From: an uncultured Sutterella sp.
Lineage (GTDB): Bacteria > Pseudomonadota > Gammaproteobacteria > Burkholderiales > Burkholderiaceae_F
Length of the DNA stretch: 64,000 nucleotides
Direction: 5' to 3'
NCBI GenBank assembly: GCA_905201055.1
Contig: CAJKMT010000002.1
Location: forward strand, 1-64,000
The notes beneath the pieces were generated by a model. It had not been told where the DNA came from. It did no database searches and worked only from the letters and a program-made list of their open reading frames with translations. Below are positions 42,990 through 51,087 of this stretch, piece after piece; position 1 is the first letter of the stretch; every line of letters begins with the position of its first letter. A program made the position numbers and the translations under genes.

Positions 42990-44177
42990 ATGATTGAGAG
43001 AATCTTGAAGAAAAAGTTATTGTCTTTATCACAACAATATCCTGTTGTGACTTTAACAGGCCCTAGACAATCTGGAAAATCTACGTTACTGAAAAATACT
43101 TTTTCAGATTATCAATACGTTTCTCTCGAAGATCCTGATATGCGTGATTTCACAAAAAATGATCCAAGAGGCTTTTTTAAGACATATTCCAACAGAGTCA
43201 TACTCGACGAAATACAGCGAGTGCCAACACTTTTTTCGTATTTGCAAACACATGTTGATGAAATTAACGCCTCGGGAATGTACATATTGGCCGGCTCACA
43301 AAATTTCCTTTTGATGCAGAGTATTAATCAGTCGCTTGCCGGTCGCGCAGCTATTTTGAAACTATTACCCTTCTCTCACAAGGAACTTCAAAATGCTGAT
43401 CAGTTACCTACTTCTTTAAACGAAGAAATTTTCATTGGACAATACCCTCGGCTTTTTGATAAGTCTCTCGATGTAAATGAGTACTATCTTTTCTACACAG
43501 AGACTTACGTTCAGCGCGATGTTCGTTTGCTGCAAAACATTGGAGATCTAGACGCCTTTATTCGTTTCCTAAAACTTTGCGCGGGGCGGATTGGTCAATT
43601 GATAAATTTATCTTCATTGGCAAATGATTGCGGAATTTCACTTGATACAGTGAAACGTTGGCTCTCTATTTTAGAAGCCAGCTACATTGTCTATTTCTTG
43701 AGACCATATCATCTGAAGTTCTCAAAACGCTTGGTAAAGACTCCAAAACTTTATTTTTATGACACGGGCTTAGCTTGCTCTCTTTTAGGTATTCGTTCGG
43801 CAATGGACTTGGAATCACATTTTTTACGGGGAGGACTCTTTGAAAATTTCTTAATTAACGAGTTTATTAAAAGATCCTTTAATCAAGCAATGGAACCAAA
43901 TTTGAGCTTCTGGCGTAATCACCAAGGAAGGGAAGTCGACTTAATTGATGAAGACAGCGGACTTGGCTATGAAATGAAATCAGGACAAACTTTTTCCAGC
44001 GAATTCTTCAGCAACTTGAACTACTGGGGTAAACAATACGATATACCTGCCTCAAAACGAATTTGTGTGTATGGAGGCTCTCGTTCGTTCAATACCTCTG
44101 ATGGGGAGGCGATTGGCTGGAAAACTTTCTTGGAAGAGAAATTAACTGCAAACCAATTAAATTTCTACAAAATTTAA
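42990..44177 (+). CDS. AAA_14 / DUF4143 ATPase
   Basis: 395 residues, standard for the family. The N-terminal ATPase has Walker A TLTGPRQSGKSTLL, Walker B NRVILDEIQRVP and sensor YILAGSQNFLL. The C-terminal DUF4143 domain has LYFYDTGLACSLLGI and the PD-(D/E)XK-like REVDLIDE...YEMKSG. Many copies of this family are found in bacteroidetes, spirochaetes and proteobacteria; the function is unknown and some are suspected defence or toxin-antitoxin-like elements. ATG 42990 (MIERILKKKL) matches the family start. The gene is markedly more AT-rich than its neighbours and stands alone in AT-rich DNA, suggesting transfer. Confidence 0.86.
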   Translation: MIERILKKKLLSLSQQYPVVTLTGPRQSGKSTLLKNTFSDYQYVSLEDPDMRDFTKNDPRGFFKTYSNRVILDEIQRVPTLFSYLQTHVDEINASGMYILAGSQNFLLMQSINQSLAGRAAILKLLPFSHKELQNADQLPTSLNEEIFIGQYPRLFDKSLDVNEYYLFYTETYVQRDVRLLQNIGDLDAFIRFLKLCAGRIGQLINLSSLANDCGISLDTVKRWLSILEASYIVYFLRPYHLKFSKRLVKTPKLYFYDTGLACSLLGIRSAMDLESHFLRGGLFENFLINEFIKRSFNQAMEPNLSFWRNHQGREVDLIDEDSGLGYEMKSGQTFSSEFFSNLNYWGKQYDIPASKRICVYGGSRSFNTSDGEAIGWKTFLEEKLTANQLNFYKI

Positions 44178-44202
44178 TCTCCGCGTTAACCTGGGTAAAA
44201 AA

Positions 44203-44239
44203 AAACGGCACCGGATTTTCTCCTTGTGCCGTTTCTTTT
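44203..44239. terminator. Bidirectional terminator between the AAA_14 gene and ettA
   Basis: AAACGGCAC (44203-44211) pairs with GTGCCGTTT (44226-44234); CTTTT follows on the plus side and a long T-tract on the minus side. Confidence 0.87.
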
Positions 44240-44249
44240 ATGGCTAAGA

Positions 44250-45914
44250 TCAGTGCTTTAACGGTTTAAAGCGCAGACGGTGCGGTCTGGCCGCCTCTTC
44301 ACCCAAACGCTTGCGCTTATCAGCCTCGTATTCCGTGTAGTTTCCGTCAAAGAAAACAACTTTGGAATCGCCTTCAAAAGCCAAAATATGCGTGGCAATA
44401 CGGTCAAGGAACCAACGGTCGTGCGAGGTGACCATGGCGCAGCCGGCAAATTCAAGCAGCGCGTCTTCCAAGGCGCGAAGCGTTTCCACATCGAGGTCAT
44501 TGGACGGTTCGTCAAGCAACAAGACGTTGCCGCCTGCCAACAGGGTCTTTGCCAGATGCAAACGACCGCGTTCGCCGCCCGAAAGCGTACCCACGAGTTT
44601 TTGCTGGTCGCCCCCCTTAAAGTTAAAGCGGCCGAGATAGGCGCGAGAGGGCATTTGGAACTTGCCGACTTGCAAAATGTCCTGACCGTCGCTCACGGCT
44701 TCCCAGGCAGTCTTGTCATTGGGCAGAGAATCACGCATCTGATCAACGGCGCTGATTTTGACCGTTTGACCGATTTCGATTTCGCCGCTGTCGGGCTGCT
44801 CCTTACCCAAAATCATCTTAAAGAGCGTGGACTTACCGGCACCGTTGGGACCGATCACGCCCACAATGGCTCCGGGCGGGATCTTGAAACTCAAGTCGTC
44901 AATTAACAGACGGTCTCCGAAGCCTTTGCTCACGTGCTTAAACTCAATCACGTTATTGCCCAGGCGTTCAGCCACCGGAATGAAAATTTCGTTGGTTTCG
45001 TTACGGGCTTGGTATTCGTAGCTCGACATTTCTTCAAAGCGGCTCAAGCGGGCTTTGCTCTTAGCCTGACGGCCCTTGGCATTTTGGCGCACCCATTCCA
45101 ATTCATGCTTGATCGCCTTCATGCGGGCGTCTTCCTGACGCTTTTCAATTTCAAGGCGCTTTTCTTTCTGATCAAGCCAGGAAGAATAGTTCCCCTTCCA
45201 GGGAATGCCTTCGCCGCGGTCCAACTCCAAAATCCATTCGGCCGCATTATCAAGGAAGTAACGGTCGTGAGTGACTGCCACCACGGTGCCGGGGAATCGA
45301 TGCAGGAACTGTTCCAACCACTCCACGCTTTCGGCATCCAAGTGATTGGTCGGTTCGTCCAATAAAAGCATGTCGGGCTGAGACAAAAGCAACCGGCAGA
45401 GCGCCACACGACGCTTTTCGCCGCCCGAGAGGTGCTCAATCTTTGCTTCCCAGGGCGGCAGGCGCAGTGCGTCGGCTGCAATTTCCATTTGCGTTTCCGC
45501 ATTGGTGCCGGCGGCATTGATAATGGCTTCAAGTTTGGCCTGCTCGGCAGCCAAAGCATCAAAGTCCGCATCAGGATCGGCATAGGCCGCATACACCTCA
45601 TCGAGCCGCTTTTGGGCATCGAGAATTTCGCTTAAACCCTCCTCTACAGCCTCTCTGACGGTGTGATTGGGATCGAGCTTGGGCTCTTGGGGCAAGTACC
45701 CGATCTTGATGCCGGGCATCGGAAGGGCTTCGCCTTCAATATCCGTATCCACCCCTGCCATAATTTTGAGTAAGGTTGATTTACCCGCGCCGTTTAAACC
45801 CAACACACCGATTTTTGCGCCAGGGAAAAAGGACAGGGAAATATCTTTCAAAATTTGCCGCTTCGGCGGAACAATCTTGCCGACGCGGTTCATCGTAAAT
45901 ACGTACTGTGCCAT
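44250..45914 (-). CDS. ettA: Energy-dependent translational throttle protein EttA (ABC-F)
   Basis: 554 residues with two ABC domains. The first has GLNGAGKSTLL, LSGGEKRRVALC and LLLDEPTNHLDAES. The second has GPNGAGKSTLF, LSGGERGRLHLA and LLLDEPSNDLD. The P-site tRNA interaction linker between them is rich in charged residues (WLDQKEKRLEIEKRQEDA...). There is no membrane domain. EttA binds the ribosomal E site and gates the first elongation step according to ATP/ADP. A terminator at 45942-45969 separates it from the kinase gene upstream. Confidence 0.94.
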   Translation of the reverse strand: MAQYVFTMNRVGKIVPPKRQILKDISLSFFPGAKIGVLGLNGAGKSTLLKIMAGVDTDIEGEALPMPGIKIGYLPQEPKLDPNHTVREAVEEGLSEILDAQKRLDEVYAAYADPDADFDALAAEQAKLEAIINAAGTNAETQMEIAADALRLPPWEAKIEHLSGGEKRRVALCRLLLSQPDMLLLDEPTNHLDAESVEWLEQFLHRFPGTVVAVTHDRYFLDNAAEWILELDRGEGIPWKGNYSSWLDQKEKRLEIEKRQEDARMKAIKHELEWVRQNAKGRQAKSKARLSRFEEMSSYEYQARNETNEIFIPVAERLGNNVIEFKHVSKGFGDRLLIDDLSFKIPPGAIVGVIGPNGAGKSTLFKMILGKEQPDSGEIEIGQTVKISAVDQMRDSLPNDKTAWEAVSDGQDILQVGKFQMPSRAYLGRFNFKGGDQQKLVGTLSGGERGRLHLAKTLLAGGNVLLLDEPSNDLDVETLRALEDALLEFAGCAMVTSHDRWFLDRIATHILAFEGDSKVVFFDGNYTEYEADKRKRLGEEAARPHRLRFKPLKH

Positions 45915-45941
45915 AACGGTACCGATACCTATAAGAAAAGT

Positions 45942-45969
45942 AAAAAAAGGCAGCCTGAAAAAGGTTGCC
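45942..45969 (-). terminator. Terminator after the RIO-like kinase gene
   Basis: On the minus strand GGCAACC pairs with GGCTGCC (one mismatch) around TTTTTCA, followed by seven T. Confidence 0.7.
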
Positions 45970-45978
45970 TAACGAAAT

Positions 45979-46656
45979 TTAATAAGAACGCTTCTTTCGG
46001 GCGTGGCGGCGCTTACGCGTGCCGAAATAGCCCTCAAAAACCCACTTTCGCCGCCAGCGAAGCGCCTCTTCATAAAGAGCCTCGCGCTCAGCGCCCATGG
46101 TCTCCGGCTGCCATTCCTTCCACTTTTTGTAGACACCGCTCATGTCAACGAGTTCCACAACACGGCGCCACGAGGCAGGCATCCAGCCTGTGGTGAGCGC
46201 TGCCTGAAAGTCGATCAAAAGGGGCTTGCCTTCGGGAGAAACCAACCAATTGCCCGTGCCGCGCGTATCCAAATGCACAACTCCATGATCGTGCACATTT
46301 TGCAAAAGTGCCTCCATGTCGGCTAAATACTGCGTGCTGATGTCCTTAGGATCAGTTTTAGCCAAACGGGCACCCGGCAAAAACTCAATGGCAACCGCAT
46401 GGCGGTCGATTCTGAACGAGTCGCTTGCCACGCCATCGATACCCTTGAGTTTTTGGAGAATTTTGAATTCATGCCCCAAGAGAAAAGGCGCCAAAAAAGT
46501 TCTCACCCACCAATTGCGCGGCGCGAAATCCTTCACGGTCCACTGCCGCCCCTGCCAGGTCACACACGTCACACGGGCATTGGCCGCTCTGCCGTCACGC
46601 AAAAGCTTCGTGGGCAGGCTCGCCATTTCTTCGCGGGTAAAACCTTTAATGGTCAT
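45979..46656 (-). CDS. RIO/LPS-kinase-like protein kinase fold
   Basis: 225 residues. A reduced protein-kinase fold: an ATP-lysine candidate in QWTVKDFAPRNWW, the catalytic loop VVHLDTRGTGNWL (Asp and Asn) and the metal-binding LLIDFQAAL in place of DFG. The C-terminus is strongly basic (RKRRHARKKRSY), suggesting contact with nucleic acid, ribosome or membrane lipid. Proteins of this type are annotated as RIO1-like or lipopolysaccharide-kinase-like; the substrate is unknown. It is 18 bases downstream of a 125-residue conserved protein, probably one operon. Confidence 0.68.
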   Translation of the reverse strand: MTIKGFTREEMASLPTKLLRDGRAANARVTCVTWQGRQWTVKDFAPRNWWVRTFLAPFLLGHEFKILQKLKGIDGVASDSFRIDRHAVAIEFLPGARLAKTDPKDISTQYLADMEALLQNVHDHGVVHLDTRGTGNWLVSPEGKPLLIDFQAALTTGWMPASWRRVVELVDMSGVYKKWKEWQPETMGAEREALYEEALRWRRKWVFEGYFGTRKRRHARKKRSY

Positions 46657-46674
46657 GAGTTCTCAATCCATGAA

Positions 46675-47052
46675 TTAAGGCATTTGAATTTTGCTGGCTG
46701 CCGCTGCGAAACCAGCATCGCCCGGCGTCACAATCTTGCTGGCTGCTTCTCGGCGCATCTCTTCGAGCTTGGCAATCGTTTCCTGAACGCCGGCCTTAGC
46801 AGCTTCCCCATAACCCTTAACAGCTTCTTCAAGCGTTGCGGCGTTGATCTTGAAGGAAATGGGTAAAGGCCCCATTTGCGTCATGATCTGCGTCTCGCCC
46901 ATGTAAACGACTTCACGTGTTAAGTCACGCGTGCCTTCAAGTGTGACCGGCGTAAGCACACGAATAGAACCGATCTTGCGATCAGTAATGACTTCTTCAC
47001 GCACCAGGGTATTGACATCCATTTGAACATCCATTTGGTCGAGGTCTGCCAT
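46675..47052 (-). CDS. Conserved cytoplasmic protein of unknown function
   Basis: 125 residues with no signal peptide or membrane segment. VREEVITDRKIGSIRVLTPV and the later FKINAATLEEAVKGYGEAA resemble an unnamed proteobacterial family often found beside stress or ribosome-associated genes; I do not know a function. The C-terminal half is helical and Ala/Glu-rich. The start has AAAGGA. It lies 18 bases before the RIO-like kinase, and three hairpins separate it from uspA upstream on the same strand. Confidence 0.6.
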   Translation of the reverse strand: MADLDQMDVQMDVNTLVREEVITDRKIGSIRVLTPVTLEGTRDLTREVVYMGETQIMTQMGPLPISFKINAATLEEAVKGYGEAAKAGVQETIAKLEEMRREAASKIVTPGDAGFAAAASKIQMP

Positions 47053-47065
47053 CTCTACAATCCTT

Positions 47066-47150
47066 TCAAAAACAAACCTCGTGCCGTCCGTCTCTCACAG
47101 ACAACGCACGAGGTTATTTCCAGCTGAAATAACGGTACCTAATTGTACCG
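47066..47150 (-). terminator. Cluster of three hairpins between uspA and the conserved protein
   Basis: Three successive inverted repeats: CGGTAC/GTACCG (47133-47150), GTTATTTC/GAAATAAC (47113-47132) and AACCTCGTGC/GCACGAGGTT (47075-47084 with 47106-47115). On the minus strand the last is followed by TTTGTTTTT and is a good terminator of uspA; the others may stabilise the 3' end. Confidence 0.7.
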
Positions 47151-47170
47151 ATTTTGGCTGAATTGTCCGA

Positions 47171-47605
47171 TTAGCGATAAACCATCACCGGCACTTTGGA
47201 GTGCGTGAGCACCTTCTGAGTTTCGCTGCCCAAAAGCACCGCTGCCAAGCCCTTGCGGCCGTGGCTTGCCATGAAAATCAGATCACATCCCAACTCTTCA
47301 CACACATCCATAATGGCTTCCGAGGGGGAGAAGCTCTTCTTTGAGCAGATAGTGGCATCAACCCCGACTTTATCGAAGTAGTCACGAGCCTTTTCCAAGC
47401 GCTCTTTTGCCTGATCCTTCACGCGCTGATCATACTGCTCAATGCTTTCAGGGCGATATTCACTTAAGTTGGTATAGGAATACGGTTCAATAACCGTCAG
47501 CACGTACACCTTCGCACCAAGCGCGTGAGCAAAAGAAGCGGCGCCTGCCACAGCCATGTAAGACAATTCGGTGCCGTCAATCGGAACAAGAATCTTTTTA
47601 TACAT
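47171..47605 (-). CDS. Universal stress protein (single UspA domain)
   Basis: 144 residues. MYKKILVPIDGTELSYMAV is the UspA opening, and the nucleotide-binding loop appears as MASHGRKGLAAVLLGSETQKVL. It probably binds ATP in the G-2x-G-9x-G(S/T) manner. The start at 47605 follows GGAG by 6 bases and is preferred over ATG 47626. The role in this organism is unknown. A second, two-domain Usp gene lies on the other strand about 1 kb away. Confidence 0.9.
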   Translation of the reverse strand: MYKKILVPIDGTELSYMAVAGAASFAHALGAKVYVLTVIEPYSYTNLSEYRPESIEQYDQRVKDQAKERLEKARDYFDKVGVDATICSKKSFSPSEAIMDVCEELGCDLIFMASHGRKGLAAVLLGSETQKVLTHSKVPVMVYR

Positions 47606-47716
47606 ACAGTCTCCAAGCACATCCATGCGTACTCTTTCTGTTTTTAGTGTAAGCGTTTTTTCTTGAAAAAAGTTTGCGATTAGTCAGTTAGGCACACATT
47701 GAATGATCGTTCAGTA

Positions 47717-48472
47717 TTAGATTGTTTTTCGCAACTTTTTGTCAATTAATTTAAGCACACAACTTTGCGCAAGCCGCATGGCAAAAGTCGCCGTTACAGC
47801 CATGAAAACGCCGAACCCCTCTGCACCGTCCTGACTGGGAAGAACAGCTTCGTCGCTATAAACCGCCTCAATGCCGAAAGGCTTGGATTTTGCCCCGTTG
47901 GCGCTGCCCGCTGGAAAACCATACTCTTTACGAAGTCTTGATCTCATGGCGGCAATCAATGAATCGCCCTTGGCGTATGCAATATCGCTCACAGCCACTC
48001 GCGATGCATCACACTTTCCGCCTGCGCCGCCGCTCGTCAACACATAGTCTGCTTTGTTTTTTCCTCGAGCAACAAGCATGGTTTTAGCCGTCAGTGAATC
48101 AATGCAGTCAATGAGAACATCGCAGGAAGGGACAATTTCATCAAAATTGTCAGCACTCACAAAACGATCAATGGCGATGATTTCTGCATGAGGGTTGATA
48201 GCGCGAAGACGAGACGCCAAAACATCAACTTTTTTTAAGCCGTAGGTGCCGTTAATTGCCGGCAACTGTCGGTTGGTATTACTCTCTTCAACCGTATCGC
48301 CGTCGATCAATGTAATTTTTCCGATTGCGGTACGGGTGAGGGCCTCCGCTACCCAACTGCCCACGCCGCCCACACCGACAACAGTGACGTGCGAGTGAGT
48401 CAAGATTTCAAAACCGTCTTTTCCAAAGAGGCGGCTGATGCCGCCAAAGCGTCTTGTATCTGCTGTATTCAT
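47717..48472 (-). CDS. tcdA: tRNA threonylcarbamoyladenosine dehydratase
   Basis: 251 residues of E1-like (ThiF/MoeB) fold. MNTADTRRFGGISRLFG is the typical TcdA start; it is at 48472, and the longer frame from 48592 has no family match. VTVVGVGGVGSWVAEALTR is the ATP site. The loop SNTNRQLPA and the GGAGGKCDASRV segment support TcdA over ThiF. It converts t6A37 to cyclic ct6A. No strong ribosome site is visible. The gene diverges from the tandem Usp gene. Confidence 0.92.
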   Translation of the reverse strand: MNTADTRRFGGISRLFGKDGFEILTHSHVTVVGVGGVGSWVAEALTRTAIGKITLIDGDTVEESNTNRQLPAINGTYGLKKVDVLASRLRAINPHAEIIAIDRFVSADNFDEIVPSCDVLIDCIDSLTAKTMLVARGKNKADYVLTSGGAGGKCDASRVAVSDIAYAKGDSLIAAMRSRLRKEYGFPAGSANGAKSKPFGIEAVYSDEAVLPSQDGAEGFGVFMAVTATFAMRLAQSCVLKLIDKKLRKTI

Positions 48473-48686
48473 TTTTTGATTGACAAAAAGCACAATATGG
48501 ATTGTAAAGGCTAGCGCTTCGCACCAAATGGCGCTAAAGTGATTGTAAGGAGATCTGAGAGTAATTTTGTTCTCCGGTTTGCTTGCTCGCAAGCCTCAAG
48601 AGGCTTGGGTCGGAGTGTTCGGCGGTGTGGGTCTTTGCCGCACACGGTCGAACGGCTGTTTTTCCATTCTTACAAAAGGATGTTTT

Positions 48687-49586
48687 ATGAAAATCCTTAT
48701 CCCCGTAGACGGTAGTGTTTATAGTGACAACGCTGTGGCATTCGTTGCCAGCCGTACGACTTTGATCGGTCATGAACCGCATATCGTTTTGTTGAACGTA
48801 CAGGCTCCTTTGCCCGCCCGTGCAAGCCGTCTCGTTAGCCGCGAAGCGCTCGATGACTACTACAAGGACGAAAGCGAAAAGGCCTTCAAACCTGCCCGCA
48901 AGATTTTAAAGAAAGCCAAGATGGCTGCTGAAGAAATCGCCAAGGTCGGCACCCCCGCAGAAGAAATCGCCAAGGTTGCCGAAGAAATGAAGGCTGACCT
49001 CTTGATCATGGGTTCTCACGGCCGCTCCGCCTTGAAGGGCTTACTCTTCGGTTCTGTGACCAACGCCGTACTCGCTTTAACGAAGGTGCCTCTTTTGATG
49101 CTTCGCGACAAGGAAGCACCGACCACCGACGCATTGAACGTGGGTATCGCTGTTGACGGTTCCAAGTACGGTACGACTGCTGTCAAGTATGCGATTAAAC
49201 AAATGGACCTCTTTGGCGGCACAGCAGCCAAGATCCATTTGATCAATACGGTAAGCGACTACGCCGGTGCCGTCATGCCTGACATGACCGGTATGGCATT
49301 GCCTGCCTTGTCTGAAGACGAAGTGGTTGAACTGCAAAAGAGCGAATTTGCCGAAGCCATTGACCCGGTATTGCCGCTCTTTGAAAAGGCCGGTGTCAAG
49401 CCGAAGGAAGTTTGCCTTGTCGGTAACCCCGGTGACGAAATTGCCGCTTACTGCAAGAAGCGTCACCTCGATATCCTGGTGATGGGTTCTCACGGTTACG
49501 GTCGCTTCAAGGCCGCCGTGATGGGTTCCACGGCCACGCGTATTGCCTCTATCGCCGATGTGCCGCTGTTGATTATCCGTAAGTAA
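48687..49586 (+). CDS. Tandem-domain universal stress protein
   Basis: 299 residues with two UspA domains. Domain 1 (residues 1-143) starts MKILIPVDGSVYSDNAV and has MGSHGRSALKGLLFGSVTNAVL. Domain 2 (residues 150-299) starts NVGIAVDGSKYGTTAV and has MGSHGYGRFKAAVMGSTATRI. Both retain the ATP-binding loop. ATG 48687 follows AAAGGA; a longer frame to 48567 is not family-like. High use of optimal codons suggests strong expression. Confidence 0.9.
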   Translation: MKILIPVDGSVYSDNAVAFVASRTTLIGHEPHIVLLNVQAPLPARASRLVSREALDDYYKDESEKAFKPARKILKKAKMAAEEIAKVGTPAEEIAKVAEEMKADLLIMGSHGRSALKGLLFGSVTNAVLALTKVPLLMLRDKEAPTTDALNVGIAVDGSKYGTTAVKYAIKQMDLFGGTAAKIHLINTVSDYAGAVMPDMTGMALPALSEDEVVELQKSEFAEAIDPVLPLFEKAGVKPKEVCLVGNPGDEIAAYCKKRHLDILVMGSHGYGRFKAAVMGSTATRIASIADVPLLIIRK

Positions 49587-49628
49587 TCACTAAAAGCACG
49601 AGCGTTATTGCGTTCGGCGTGTGAACAA

Positions 49629-49662
49629 GCCACGGTGGCTGTCAACCGCTGTGGCTTTGCTT
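49629..49662 (+). terminator. Terminator after the tandem Usp gene
   Basis: AAGCCACGG pairs with CCGCTGTGGCTT with a small bulge, followed by TGCTTTATT. It lies just before the MFS gene start. Confidence 0.55.
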
Positions 49663-49679
49663 TATTAACGGAAAAGCAA

Positions 49680-50903
49680 ATGTCAGCCACCATCGTTAAG
49701 ATTATTTTGCTCACGGTCGTTGTACAGATCGGCTGTGTCTCCAGCCGCGTGAGCTGTTCTCTTGACGGCCTTTATGAAAATGCCACTGCCTTGGAAGTCG
49801 GCATCATGATGGCACTCTTTGCTTTTGTCCCGGCTCTTTTTGCCATTCGCTCCGGTCAGTGGATCGATTCGGTTGGACCTAAAAAACCGGTTCTCACCGG
49901 CATCTGCGTGATGATCGTTGCGGTGAGTTTGCCGATTGTCTTTGAGGTCAAAACATTCGGGCTCTGGCCCCTTTATGCCGCCTGCATGATTAACGGCTTG
50001 GGATTCATGCTGGTGCAGATGACCAATCAGCAATTGGTGGGCCACCTCTCTGAAGCCGCCAACCGCACCAATAACTTTGCATTCCTTGCAATGGGTTATT
50101 CTGCCGCCAATTTAAGCGCCCCGATTGCCAGCGGCTACCTGATTGATCATCTGAACTTTCAGAGTGCCTACATCATGTCACTGGCATCCGTGGTGCTCGG
50201 ACTGCTTGTTTTTCTCTCGCTCATCCGACCGAAACTCCCCGACTCATGGAACCGTCCGAAAGTCATCAAAAAGAAAGGCAGTTTTGAATTGATGGGGATT
50301 CCCCACGTCAGAAATGTGCTGATTGCAAGCTCCTTTATGTCCATGGCGTGGGATTTGCAAAGTTTCATGATTCCGGTCTACGGCACAGAAATCGGATTAA
50401 GCGCCAGCGAGGTCGGTTGGGTTCTCGGTGTTTTTGCCGCGGCCACATTCTTTGTGCGCCTCTTTATGCCAATCATTTCAAGGCACCTGACCGAATGGCA
50501 AACCATCACCTGCGCCTTTGCTTTGGGAGCCCTGTCCTACGCGCTCTTTCCGCTTTTCAAAAACTTTTTCATGTTAGCGGCAGTCGCATTCCTGCTTGGT
50601 ATGGCCCTGGGCTCCTCGCAGCCCAACGTGATGAGCCTCATTCACACCGAATCACCTCCGGGGCGCACCGGTGAAGCGCTGGGGCTTCGCACCATGCTCA
50701 TTAATCTCTGCCACACCACGCTTCCGATTATTTTCGGCGCCGCAGGCAGCGTCATTGGCGCAGGTTCTGTTTTTTATGTCGTCGCCGGTCTCATGGGCGG
50801 GGTCTCCGTGTTTACCTCCCGCTGTCAAAAACAATCAACCAGTCGGGCTTCTCGCAGAGTTGTTGAAGAATTGGAACAAGAGCGCGGTCACAAAAAGCAA
50901 TAG
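49680..50903 (+). CDS. MFS transporter
   Basis: 407 residues with about 12 membrane segments. It has SGQWIDSVGPKKPVLTG between segments 2 and 3 and RTNNFAFLAMGYSAANLSAPI in segment 5. The cytoplasmic C-terminus is basic. The subgroup and the substrate are unknown. ATG 49680 (MSATIVKIILL) after CGGAAAAG is preferred; the earlier in-frame ATG at 49608 lies within the preceding terminator. It stands alone between terminators. Confidence 0.82.
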   Translation: MSATIVKIILLTVVVQIGCVSSRVSCSLDGLYENATALEVGIMMALFAFVPALFAIRSGQWIDSVGPKKPVLTGICVMIVAVSLPIVFEVKTFGLWPLYAACMINGLGFMLVQMTNQQLVGHLSEAANRTNNFAFLAMGYSAANLSAPIASGYLIDHLNFQSAYIMSLASVVLGLLVFLSLIRPKLPDSWNRPKVIKKKGSFELMGIPHVRNVLIASSFMSMAWDLQSFMIPVYGTEIGLSASEVGWVLGVFAAATFFVRLFMPIISRHLTEWQTITCAFALGALSYALFPLFKNFFMLAAVAFLLGMALGSSQPNVMSLIHTESPPGRTGEALGLRTMLINLCHTTLPIIFGAAGSVIGAGSVFYVVAGLMGGVSVFTSRCQKQSTSRASRRVVEELEQERGHKKQ

Positions 50904-50951
50904 TCGCCGCACTTCAAACTTTTCTCTCGTGCGCAAAATTAGCATTCCTTT

Positions 50952-50973
50952 ATAAGGCTTACGCCTTATTTTC
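50952..50973 (+). terminator. Terminator after the MFS gene
   Basis: ATAAGGC/GCCTTAT perfect 7-bp stem with a TTAC loop, followed by TTTCCC. Confidence 0.65.
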
Positions 50974-51087
50974 CCTTGATTTTGCTTGGAAAATACTGAT
51001 TTTTACCTATCACTTCAGAGGCGCTTCTACTGCAAAATAAACATAAGGCTTGGTAACACAAGTCTATGTAAGCAAAGGAAGATCGTT

